Source: Coriaria nepalensis
Lineage: Eukaryota > Streptophyta > Magnoliopsida > Cucurbitales > Coriariaceae
NCBI GenBank assembly: GCA_027186245.1
Contig: CP114485.1
Span: 372,001 to 436,000, forward strand
Length of the DNA: 64,000 nt
Direction of reading: 5' to 3'
Shown here in pieces: positions 49,479 to 62,381 of the stretch. Position numbers and translations under genes: made by a program. The first letter of the stretch is position 1. Every line of letters begins with the position of its first letter. The notes below the pieces were generated by a model, which worked only from the letters and a program-made list of their open reading frames with translations, was not told the origin of the DNA and made no database searches.

Positions 49479-49780
49479 GTCCAAGAGCTTCGCGAGACGA
49501 TCACAAAGAAGACGAAGAAAAATAACAATCTAGCTGTCTCGATTTTTGATTTGAAGAAATTTACACAAAAACGAGATCTAACTTCAAACGACAGCGTTTT
49601 CCAAAATTATTTATTTATTTATTTATTTTACGAACGACAAGTGCTTGAGAGATTGCCACGTCGCCTCGACTCGGTTTCCCTCCCTCTTCTTCGTCACCAA
49701 CTAACCCGCCTTCCCTCTCTTTCTTTCTCCATAAATTTTCTGGATCTCTCAACTCAATTCTGAATTGTAAACAGAGAAAA
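49479..49780. promoter_or_regulatory. Compact bidirectional promoter, TRAPPC4 / ABCI20-type
   Basis: Only 302 bases separate the two divergent start codons. The middle holds (ATTT)n-like sequence at 49608-49629 and a pyrimidine-rich leader (CCCTCCCTCTTCTTCG and similar) on the ABC side. No TATA box stands out on either strand. Shared control is inferred from the spacing. Confidence 0.5.
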
Positions 49781-51592
49781 ATGGGAGCGAATGAGAACGT
49801 TGCAGAGCCGACGGTGGTAATCGACGGTCTCAAATTCACTTACCCTGGAATCGACGGCCATCCTCCGCCGGGTTCCACTCCTCTAATCGAGGATTTCTCC
49901 CTCACTCTCAACTCCGGTGATCGCTGCCTCTTAGTTGGATCTAACGGCGCTGGTTCGCTCACTTCTTCGCTCTGTTGCTTGTAATCTTTATGTTCTTTTC
50001 TTTACAGATCTTCTCGTCTGAGTATACATTAGCTATATGGGCTATTTGCAAGCCGAGAAAGAACTTAAGAGTTAGAGAGGCAACAGGAAAAATTGGGGAA
50101 GCTTTTTAGCCCCAATTTTATCGAATGTTTAATTTTGTTTTTGTTTAATTGAATATATTTGTTTGTCCAAAAAAAAATGAATTTTGTTTGAAAGCACTGA
50201 AAATCAGATCCTTTTAATTGGTGAAATGTAATAGTTTCTAGTATTTGAATTGGATTTCCATAAAGTTCTGTTTGGTTGTTCAGAAAAGGAAGGAGCGATT
50301 TAAAAATATTTTCTTGGATTTATCAATGATAGGGAAAACCACAATTTTGAAGATATTAGGAGGAAAGCACATGGTGGAACCACATATGGTTCGGGTTCTC
50401 GGAAGATCGGCTTTTCACGACACTGCTTTGACATCTTCTGGTGATCTTTCTTATCTAGGAGGAGAGGTTGTTTCTATTCTCTATACTATAACCGTCTGAT
50501 CCTTTTTCTTTTTATGCTGTTGATTGTACTATATAGATTCCTATTAAGTATTCACAATAACACTTATTTATGTTTTATTGTAAATTGAACATAGTGGAGA
50601 AGGGAAGTTGCATTTGCAGGTTTTGAGGTTCCTATTCAAATGGACGTTTCTGCACTGAAAATGATTTTCGGGGTAGCTGGGATTGATCCTCAAAGGAGAG
50701 ATGAGATCATCAAAGTTAGATGCTTGAAACTCTTTACATCTTATGACTATCCTAAGATGTATGAACTGAAGAAAATAATATATCATTCGTGTAATACAGA
50801 TGTTAGATATTGATCTAGCATGGAGGATGCACAAGGTATCTGACGGTCAGAGGAGACGGGTGCAGATCTGCATGGGTCTTCTCAAGCCATTCAAAGTTCT
50901 TCTTCTTGATGAGATAACAGTTGACCTTGATGTGCTAGCACGGGCTGATCTTTTGAGGTTCCTGAGAAAAGAATGTGAAGAGAGAGGGACTACTATAATC
51001 TATGCTACTCATATATTCGATGGATTAGAAGAATGGCCATCTCACCTTGTACGTCTTTGTTTTCTTCTTCTTGTATATTTCCTTCCCTATTTCACTCACT
51101 CAAATATACTTAAAAAAAAGGTCTGTCGTTTGCAGGTCTATGTGTCTCGTGGGAAGCTGCAAAGTGCAATGCCTATGGACAAAGTTAAAGAGATTAGTAA
51201 ATTGTCCCTCATGGTCAGTTTTTTGGTTCCTCTTTTCTGCTCCATTTTCTTTTTTCTGATTTGTAATTCATTATTCAATCTTAGCCTCTGTTTATTCATT
51301 AGATTTTCTTTTTTTCTTTTTTTCTTTCTTTCGTTTTTTTTTTTTTTCTTTACAGAGAACAGTTGAGAGTTGGCTGAGGAAAGAGCGTGATGAGGAGAGG
51401 AGCTTAAGGAAAGAGAGAAAGGCGAAGGGTCTTCCAGAATTTGAACAGAAAAAAGACGGAAGCCGTGTGACAGGGGATCCTGCCTCCAGTGCTGCACGGC
51501 CAATGAATAATGGTTGGGCAGCTGGAAGACTTCACTCCACCATTGCTGGCGAAGACAACTTTTCCTTGAGCTCAAATAGAGTTTTGAGGTAG
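49781..51592 (+). CDS. ABCI20: Soluble ABC protein, subfamily I (ABCI19/20/21 type)
   Basis: Six exons (49781-49952, 50333-50466, 50595-50714, 50800-51048, 51136-51213, 51356-51592) join to 329 residues. It is a lone ATPase without membrane spans. The Walker A motif SNGAGKTT is split by intron 1. The signature is [19 protein letters not shown], Walker B is [14 protein letters not shown], and the switch His is in [12 protein letters not shown] Lys/Arg-rich segment ([20 protein letters not shown]) and [19 protein letters not shown] close the protein, typical of the plant ABCI20 group and related to yeast Caf16. In Arabidopsis ABCI19-21 are reported at the ER with a role in cytokinin response. 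No break was seen. Confidence 0.92.
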
Positions 51593-52242
51593 TAGACAAT
51601 TTCAACCCCTCCGAAATAAGATGAAGGTTCAAAGACTGTTTATTTGCCATCCAATGACTATGGATGGTGATTTTATATTGCATTTCAAGTCACGCAAGAA
51701 TATCACCATCTCATAGCACATAAAGGAGGAATGTCTAGGAAGATTACCAACAGTCCCTCTGCAAAACTTATAGATCCTTCTTTTTATGAATTTTTATGTT
51801 TCTGGGTCAATTCTTCTTAATTGTATAAGCTTCTAAAACGTGAGCTTGTATTCTTTATATAGCCGCCTTGTTAGTGCTCCTCAAGGAGAAATTCTTATAG
51901 GAGTATGATTAATGCATTATTTCTCACGTTTAAGGGTACATGATCAACATCAACAAAGAAGGAACGATCATCTAATTGAAAGTGAACCAATGCAACAAGA
52001 TACAATTATCATATATTAACCATAAATCATCTATACTTGAAAAAGTCTACAAGCCATAAAGGGCCCAAAATTTCCCGGTTGTAGTATCAACAATGTCATT
52101 CATTGAACACAGGAATCAAAGTTTAAAAAAAAAATGTCGGAAATCCATTAAAATGAAATAACATGGTAATCATTATTAAACAACGCTCCATCTTGACAAA
52201 GATTGCCGAGCCCCCGGACCATATTTTGAAAATTTATGCTTT
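51593..52242. other. Convergent intergenic region, ABCI20-type / ARF
   Basis: It holds the 3' UTRs of both flanking genes. Nothing else is recognised. Confidence 0.5.
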
Positions 52243-54628
<2,386 letters not shown>

Positions 54629-56624
54629 TCACACATAGCTATCAATCAATGACTTTCTCATCTCATTCACGATTGCACTTGGTTGTGCTTCCCTCAACTT
54701 GAAAACATTCTCGATCACTGAAAGTTCAGTTGCTGTAGTGTCCGACCCACAAAATGCCGTCCAGTCATTCACAGTCATTCCGGCTGCTATTACTTCACTG
54801 CCACGGTTCACAGTTCCAGCCACCAGGGGAACTTGCAGAAGGGTCGAAAGCTCATTCATATCATCAATGGATGTATGAGGATGGACCTGATTTATTACAT
54901 TTTTGTGAAAAAATAAAAAATAAGTACCAGACAGAGTTCTACAAACGTAGGTTGATTATATAAGCTTTAAATGAAAGAAACTTACCAAGCCACCTCTGTT
55001 GGAGAAGGCACAGTAGCTTCCAACAAGGATATTGCCTGCAATTGTCTGCCTGAAAACTTCTACACCGAGAACATCTGCAATCATCTCCTCAGTTTCCTGG
55101 TTAAGTGAAGAAAATAGACATGAGAACTTATCGAGGACAAAGAAAGAAAGAAGAGATATTACACATCATTAACTCCCTTATTTGGGATCGACCTAATAAT
55201 TTATAACGAAGTATTCTATAAAGACGGCAGCAGAAGGAACAGATTCCGAAAGAACAAGAAAAAGCCTACGATACCTTGTCCAGATCAGTGTGCGCAAGAG
55301 CAACGTAGTCATTGCATGCAATACAATTCCCCAGAGCAGAGAGTCTCTCATCTATACGTTGAACAACAACTTTATCCGGTAGACTGTTCCTCAAGTGCTG
55401 AAGTTCTTTAACAACAATATGAAAGGAACATCAAAAAATTATTAGTTGGGAGAATACAATCGGGCATGTATATCACAAGGCCATGTAAATCTAAAGCAAC
55501 AGAATAGCCCACTGTGTTTACAGCTACAGATGTAGAAGGAAAAATAGTATAATGTGTGCCACAACTAAAACTGTTCCTTGTATTGAACAAAGGAACCGAA
55601 AAAACATAAGTGGCATGGGTAGATGTAGCTTATGATTTTGTTATGTGCAGATGAATTTAAGACTAATCAGCACAAGACCGTCAATAAGCACATACAATGC
55701 CATTCACGACAGCAATATATATATATATTTAAATTAAAACAAAAGAAATTAAAGTTTGAGATTTATTGCTTCTCAAAAGATTCTTTATTGGTCAGTATTG
55801 AATTATTTGAAAAACAAATTAATAACTGAATTCGTTGAGCACAATTTACAAAAATTATCTGACTGAAGACGAATGACAAATTTTTAGAGGCTAACTTTAC
55901 CAAGACATTGATCAAAGTTGAATTACAAAATGGTAACCTAGAATGCTCCTGCTACCAAACACAGAAAATGAATTCAACTACTGACTGAAACTTGAAAGCT
56001 AAATGACCTAAATAAAGGCATTGCAGGGGTAACAAGCAGAGTAAGTAACTTAGATGATGAGACAGAGAGGGAAAAATACCTTGATCAGTAGTGGTGTGAG
56101 GCACCAGAAGCCCATTTCTGTTTCCAGCACAAAGGCGACCAATTATGCGAGTTCCTCCAATAGAAGTTTTAACGATCGGAAAGTTCGGAGCATCTGCTAA
56201 TTCTGCCTCAAATGCACTGAAGCACATAACAAATTTTGAAAAATCAAATTTTTTTCATCCCAATCCAAACGAATGAACGCCACAAAAAAGAAGCATTCGC
56301 AGGAAAGAAGTGGGGAAAACCTGTAAAAGCTTTCAGAGCCACCAATTGCAACCAAACAGTAAGCATTAGTAAGTTTGGAGAAGACCCCAACTTCACATGA
56401 GTTCTCAAACTGAAGCCCTACAGATAAATAGACTGAAAATATAAAGTACCGATCGTATTTCCATTAATTTGAATCTGCCCAAATAATATAATAAAGAAGA
56501 TAAAATCGCCCAAATAACACTTGGAGTTCCAAAATGCAAATCAAGATATAGGACCGTATGATTCATAAATCCACAAAGAAGCAGATAAGAAGAACGAGAG
56601 AGAGAGAGAGTTACTAGTCGCCAT
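54629..56624 (-). CDS. EIF6: Eukaryotic translation initiation factor 6 (eIF6)
   Basis: The first exon is ten bases (56615-56624), coding MAT plus one base; the next restores Arg and runs [28 protein letters not shown]. Later exons give [60 protein letters not shown] with [40 protein letters not shown] and [20 protein letters not shown], ending in SLIDSYV at 54629, about 245 residues. eIF6 binds the 60S subunit, is needed for its biogenesis in the nucleolus and stops early joining with 40S. No stop or shift was found. The very short first exon means automatic gene callers may miss the true start. Confidence 0.92.
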
Positions 56625-57199
56625 GAATATCGTTCGATTCAAAACTTGGAAAGACCTGCAACAAGAACAACAGCAAATTTGATTTATCAGCACGTAGCGC
56701 GCGAGCTAAAGATATAGATAACAGAAGCTGCCATTGATTCGCTTACAATCAAGAACTCCTCCTTCTTACTGCTTGTTAGGTCGCCTGAAATGTTCAGGGA
56801 AAAACAAAAGGTTTTCTCTCTTTTTTTTCTTATACTACTCTAGGGTTTACAGACGTCGGGAGTAATGTGGTAGAGAGGAGACAAAATGGGGAGCACCAGA
56901 ATCACTTATTTATTTGCCGCCAGCCCAAAATGAAAAGAAAATGTAAATTAAAATTTTCTTGGGGCCCAAGTAATATATACGGACTGAAAAATAAATTTAA
57001 AAAAAAATTTCAGAAAATAATGAGTCAGCAAAGAGGGAAATGGCCGATTAGGCCCATTAGGCCATTTAGGCCCATTAGAAAGAGTAAGATGGGCTGGTTT
57101 TAATTAGTTGGGCTGTTGCCATAATGAAGTGGGTTGGAGAAGTATTGATTAGTAACTTGATTATCACGATGCGGCACACAGTGCTGGAATTCAATATCG
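56625..57199. other. Intergenic region upstream of eIF6
   Basis: It holds the leader and promoter of eIF6. A tight series of GGCCCATTAGG-like repeats lies at about 57045-57078 in both spacing and sequence; these may be site II promoter motifs or a small tandem repeat. No gene is seen. Confidence 0.45.
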
Positions 57200-57470
57200 C
57201 GATTTATCACCGTCTTACCTTCTTCTTCATCTCTTTATTCTTACTCCACGAAACAGCATAAAGTCCCGCTACTATCAAAATAGACCCCATTACACTGCAA
57301 AAGCAACAAAAATAAAATGTTATAATCATAAATATTATGAATTAAGTTTGCGTATGGAATCAGATTAGTAGTTATATATAACATACGTTCCCATGTATAA
57401 TTGTTCTTTAAGTAGAGCCCAGCTGAGAATTGCTATGACGGAACTCGTAAAGAATCGTTCGACCAAATTA
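57200..57470 (-). pseudogene. C-terminal remnant of a WAT1/UMAMIT (MtN21, EamA) transporter
   Basis: The minus strand reads SSVIAILSWALLKEQLYMGT from about 57455 down to a GT donor near 57385, then, after an acceptor near 57297, VMGSILIVAGLYAVSWSKNK and EMKKKVRR before a stop at about 57214. This is the conserved last helix pair of plant drug/metabolite exporters of the EamA fold. The upstream three-quarters of the gene is missing and the preceding sequence belongs to an opposite-strand PPR fragment. It is a truncated remnant. Confidence 0.65.
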
Positions 57471-58110
57471 CCACCCGCATGAAGCTTGCAACCTGTTCTC
57501 GATAAAATGCCTGCGAGAAGTGTTGTTTCTTGGAACGGTTTGGTTTCTGGGTATGTCAAGAATGGAAATCTGGTTTCTGGGTAAAAGCCTTGCTAGTCAC
57601 GCCCAGTTATTACGATCCGGATAGGATTTCAATGGCTATGTTGCTTCAGTCCCGGTCACAATGTATATAAAACATGGAAATCTGGTCAAAGCAAAACAGG
57701 TTTTTGACAGCTTTGAAACGTAAGACGTCATTATGTGGTTTTCAATAATTACCGGATATGCCCAACACAGTTTAGGAGAGGAAGCGTTACGAGTTTTCCT
57801 TGATATGTGCTCTTCCGGAACTGCCCCTGATGAGGTCACCTTTATCGGAGTTCTTTCTGCATGTAGCTCCACTGGAAAAGTGAAAGAAGAGGTAGAAATT
57901 TTCCAATCAATGGAATCAAAATACCAAGTAGAGCAAACAACTCCACACTATGCTTGTATAGTGGACTTGCTTGGCCGAGCTGGAAAGGTGAGAGAAGCAA
58001 TGAACTTGACTATAAAAATGGCGGTTGAATCAGATGCTATTGTTTGGGGTTTCTTTATTTAGGCGCTTGTAGGACCCACCTGAATTTAGACTTGGCTGAA
58101 TATGCAGCAT
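57450..58110 (+). pseudogene. Fragmented pentatricopeptide-repeat (PPR) gene
   Basis: PPR motifs of the PLS subfamily are recognisable: SVVSWNGLVSGYVKNGNLVS from about 57512, then KHGNLVKAKQVFDSFET, DVIMWFSIITGYAQHSLGEE, PDEVTFIGVLSACSSTGKVK, EQTTPHYACIVDLLGRAGKV and REAMNLTIKMAVESDAIVWG. Intact relatives are organelle RNA-editing or RNA-processing factors. Defects: a 2-base shift before KMPAR, a TAA stop after NLVSG, a gap between the two parts, TAA after DSFET at 57721-57723, loss of the frame after VWG, and no N-terminal or E/DYW tail. It lies next to the pyroglutamyl peptidase, as At1g56690 does in Arabidopsis (from memory). Confidence 0.8.
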
Positions 58111-58590
58111 AAGAGGTTTGTGTTCTTGCAGAGATTATTGGTAATAATTGCTCTGTTTTGTTATTACAATCACATTGTTTACAAGTAATAAGTTGTATGT
58201 ATAACCTTAATCACATCAAGCATGAGGATTTATTATGCGTATAGTTTTACAGTGGAGGGGTCAAATTCATATATGGAAAAAAAGAAAAGAAAAAAATTGA
58301 TTTCCCTTCATGTGGGGCTTAATAGGTGATGACCTACGTGTTCTCTTTTAATATGGTCCAATGATGTTGGTAGGACCGTTTAATGATGTCATGTAATTGC
58401 ATCACTCACTTTTAGTCTCTGCCGTGATGCTACCTCCATAATTAAAGCCTCAAGCTTTTCTATTTCTAAGTAAACATCAATTGGGTGCAGAAAATGGTAG
58501 AGTTGGACTCCTTCAACTACCGGATTATTACATTTTTGTTTTTCTACCGCACTAATTGTCAATTAATTAATGTTAAAGCAAGAACCAGAC
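58111..58590. other. Intergenic DNA between PPR remnant and NIMIN-like gene
   Basis: No gene is seen. The end near 58590 is the likely 3' UTR of the NIMIN-like gene. Confidence 0.45.
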
Positions 58591-59070
58591 CTAGAGTGAA
58601 AGAGTTAAGTCTAATTCGATATTATTATCGTCACCTCCTCCGTCCTCTTTGTCTGATTTCTTGTCATGTTCTTCTTCTTCTTCTGCTGCTGCTGCTGCTT
58701 CCTCTGCTCGAGCGTTTGATGGACCTTCTTGAAAGGTTGTATCAACAATCCTGATGGTGGGTCTACTTGGACCGATCATCGTCATCATGTTGAGCTTCCT
58801 GTTAGTATCATCACGAGCGTGATGATGATCTTCTGCAAAATCTTCTGGTTGGAAAGTTGGATTCCAAATGCCCGAACACTTGGGTTCTTCCAATTCCATT
58901 TTAGTGCTCTGTTTTTGATCCTTTGCCTCGTTATTACAAGTATTCCTCATACGATCAATGGCGTCTCTTGTGTTCCTGATCAGAGCATAGAACTTCTCCA
59001 TCTTTTTCTCTTCTTCTTCTTCTTCTTCTTCTTCATTCTCCATTTTCCTCTTCTTTCTTTCCCCGTCCAT
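58591..59070 (-). CDS. NIMIN-like NPR1-interacting regulator
   Basis: A single-exon gene of 159 residues. After MDGERKKRKMENEEEEEEEE the segment KKMEKFYALIRNTRDAIDRM matches NIMIN proteins. SGIWNPTFQPEDFAED in the middle is the hydrophobic EDF block used by the NIMIN/NRR group to contact NPR1. The tail ends with LDLTLSL, an EAR repression motif that recruits TOPLESS-type co-repressors. NIMINs tune salicylic-acid responses by binding NPR1 and TGA factors. The protein has expanded Glu and Ala runs encoded by GAA/GCA microsatellites. A second ATG ten codons in (MENEE) could also start. Family membership is likely; the subgroup is less sure. Confidence 0.75.
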   Translation of the reverse strand: MDGERKKRKMENEEEEEEEEEKKMEKFYALIRNTRDAIDRMRNTCNNEAKDQKQSTKMELEEPKCSGIWNPTFQPEDFAEDHHHARDDTNRKLNMMTMIGPSRPTIRIVDTTFQEGPSNARAEEAAAAAEEEEEHDKKSDKEDGGGDDNNIELDLTLSL

Positions 59071-59614
59071 TTCTTCTCTGTCACTGGTAATGACTGTTCA
59101 ATACCATATATGGGAATTAGAGGAAGGGGGAATGGGAGACGTACACAGACTTATATAGTCTATTCTTAATTTTCTGTGTATGATTAGAGACAAGTGGACA
59201 GTAGGTGGACATTTTTCTAATGTTTATAAATAATGGAGAGCAACAGCATGCACAAAAATGAATCGAATTTGTGCTTTGATTTTGTAAATACTTAATATTC
59301 TTACGGCTTGATTTCGTTGACTTGACTCACTGGAATATTTAAAATAAGTTATATTTTTTTATATATATTTTTATATGTTATTCTCGTGATTTTTATTTAA
59401 ATAAAATGCATAAAATTATGATTCTTTTATGAATTGAGAGCATCTTATATTTTGATTCCTTTTCGCTTTCTTATGGATGATGGACCCCCCCACCCCCGCC
59501 TGTTTTTGCCCATGCTCTTTTCTATTCTTTATCTCACACGTTTTTGGTCCCATTACTTGTATTTACGGTTTTACCCACGTTTATATTTTCCCTTCCCATC
59601 TCAAGTTTCTAACC

Positions 59615-59648
<34 letters not shown>

Positions 59649-61060
59649 GAATTCAAAGAACTCGAATCTTTGTTTTGTTTTCTTACAAAGTGGAGTCCGG
59701 TTCAAAAGTTACACCTTGAAAGTGGGACCTACTAATGTCTTGATTCATTGATTTCGGAAATCACGATCTTTAGGATTGACTAAGCGACGGAGCGGTGATT
59801 CTTCGGATTTGAGTTTAAATTTTGCATATATAATTATATTTTAAATTTATATAATAATATTATGAATCTAATTATTATTTCAAAAATTTATATCTCTAAG
59901 ATATTTAGAGCAATTCTCCAAATTTCAGAAAAAAAAAAAAAAAAAAAAAAGTCAGAACGTCATCACCACCAATCGTGCATTTCTGTCGTCACCACGACAT
60001 CGTTTATATAGCAGCGACTTGTCGTTGACATGTGGCCTTGCCAAACAGGAGCCGATTCGTCGTTCGGAAATTTTTAAAACTAACTAGGACACAAGGTGGG
60101 CCATGGCCCATGGGTGCGCATTCTGATTATATGGCGAAGGTGACTATTGGGCCCAGATTTTGCATGTAATAATTTTTAGTTTGGGCACAAAGACCAGAGC
60201 CCAAGCCCGTACTCTAGAGAGACAGGATCAATAGACAATCACACCACACGTTCTGTTCTACAATTGCTACGATCCCAAGCCTAGCACCGAAAAGAAAAAT
60301 ACTTTGGCATTTATATAAATTATAAAAATGATGTCTGAAAGATAAAGTCAGAGCGTCTCATTATTCTAAAAAAAAAAAAAAAAGAGAAAGCATTATGCAC
60401 GTACTGTTTCTTCTGAAAGCGACCCTCCACTCTCATTCACCTATCTATCTCGCTCTCTCTCTCTGTATCGGGAATCTAATCATCTCACTCTCACCAGTTA
60501 AAAAGGCCATTTCTTTTTCTTGAGCAGATAAGACTGTTGGTTGGAGAGCTCTTCTAGTTTCTTCACAATTATTACTGGTGAGGAAAGTTCTCTCTTTTTT
60601 TTTCTTTGCTATGATCATATTTCTCACCCCACGTAACTTTAATTTCCAGCTTCTTATGATTACGCTTGACAATCTGGGTTATCTTTTCTTTTTATGTTTC
60701 TAAATTCTGATCATATGATTCTCGATCGGTTTAATTCTTGTTTGGTTTCTGGGGGTTTTTTTTTTTTTTTTGTCTGCTTCAGGTGATTTTTCTTTTTGCC
60801 TCTTATTTTTGTAGATCAGATTGTCTGTTTAGAGGGTCTCTTTCTGGGAAAAAAGATAGTAGGAAAAATAGAAATTTGTAGCTCCCTTACTTAATTTCTT
60901 GTGAGAACCAAACAGTGGTTAGTAAAGTATGAGTATTATAGATAACAGATGATGTGTTTGATGCAGGTACCGTGTGGGGATAAACTCAATTAACTAGTTG
61001 TGCTTTTAATGCTATTAACATAACTAAGAAGTTTATACCGATTATTTATTAACAAAAAAA
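59071..61060. other. Intergenic region and likely leader intron of the pyroglutamyl peptidase
   Basis: Long T and A homopolymers stand at 59619-59645 and 59930-59950. From about 60410 a CT-rich leader and possible exon ends near 60500, and an acceptor-like TGATGCAG lies at 60960-60967, so a 5' UTR intron before the start at 61061 is likely. GGCCCA motifs occur at 60102-60105, 60150 and 60199. No other gene is seen. Confidence 0.45.
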
Positions 61061-62006
61061 ATGGGGTCAGAAGGGCCGGTACCGGAGGTGACAATTAACG
61101 TTACGGGGTTTAAGAAATTCCATGGAGTCTCTGCGAATCCGACGGAAACAATAGTGAACAATCTGAGAGAGTGTATGAAGAAGAAGGGTTTGCCAAAGGG
61201 TCTAACTCTTGGCAGCTGTAGCATTCTTGAAACTGCTGGAGAAGGAGCACTCCCCTTGCTCTATCAGACCTTGCAATCTTCTGAACCCGGCAATCATTCC
61301 GGCTCGTATAATCCAGCAAGAGTCATTTGGGTCAGTTTTTGTTTACTAATATCATCATTAGCATATAAACATTTACGGAGGAAGTATGCTACAAAATTAG
61401 AAAACCTGAATTGGCCATTTTTATCACATCAGGTACACTTTGGAGTTAATAGTGGTGCTACAAGATTTGCTATTGAACACCAAGCTGTTAATGAAGCTAC
61501 TTTCCGTTGTCCTGATGAGATGGGATGGAAACCTCAGGTTTCATTTTCCGACTAATTGACTTTGGACTTTTTTTCTTTATTATTTCACTTGAGCTTCTAA
61601 ATTTTCTTGTATTCTGTTTTGCAGAAAGTCCAGATCATTCCTGCAGATGGTGGCATTACAAGAATTCGAAAGGTAGAACAAAACTTTGATAATTTATTTC
61701 TTGTTTTTTAATGATTGAAATTTTCTTGCCTAATGATTTTTCTTTTTTTTTGGGGGGGGGCAGACTTCTCTTCCAGTAGAGGAGATAACCAAGTCCTTAG
61801 CAAAGAAGGGGTATGATGTGATGACATCGGATGATGCCGGCCGGTTTGTATGTAATTATGTATATTACCACTCCCTTCGGTTTGCTGAACAGAATGGAAC
61901 GAAATCACTATTTGTCCATGTACCTCTCTTCTTGACTATTGATGAAGAAACCCAAATGCAATTTGCTGCTTCTTTGATAGAGCTTCTTGCTTCTTTAAGC
62001 TGCTAA
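61061..62006 (+). CDS. PCP: Pyroglutamyl peptidase I (peptidase C15)
   Basis: Four exons (61061-61330, 61433-61537, 61625-61672, 61764-62006) join in frame to 221 residues. The enzyme removes N-terminal pyroglutamate from peptides and is a soluble cysteine peptidase. The family start VTINVTGFKKFHGVSANPTE is clear. GVNSGATRFAIEHQAVNEAT lies around the catalytic Glu, DAGRFVCNYVYYHSL carries the catalytic Cys, and LFVHVPLF the catalytic His, so the triad is complete. The start MGSEGPVPEVTIN agrees with plant homologues. It resembles At1g23440/At1g56700, and its next neighbour, a polygalacturonase, also matches that order (from memory). Confidence 0.93.
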
Positions 62007-62381
62007 AATCTTCATCATCAACAACACCCATTAAGTCCAGCATCAAGCTCTCCTATTTCTAATTTTGTAAAAGGTGTTGGGTTGTTGGCTCGTTTATTCC
62101 GATGATAGCCTTCATATTAATGATTGAATAGAATTTAAGTATGCTTTGTTAAATGGTAAGTTCTATCTGTGAAAATCAAACGTGTAATATCTTTTAATTT
62201 TCAAATTCTGCTAGGCGTTGGCAACTCGCCGATACCTTTCTGAAGACTTTCCAAGCTTATTTGTGAATGAATTTGAAGCAACTTATTAGAACACCTCCCC
62301 TGTTGTTTATAACCATTTTTCTGAAGCTATGAAAAACTAAGTCTGATTAGGGCCATTAATTAACATTGATTATTATAAGCA
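62007..62381. other. Convergent intergenic DNA
   Basis: It holds the 3' UTR of the pyroglutamyl peptidase and the 3' end of the polygalacturonase remnant. Nothing else is seen. Confidence 0.45.
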
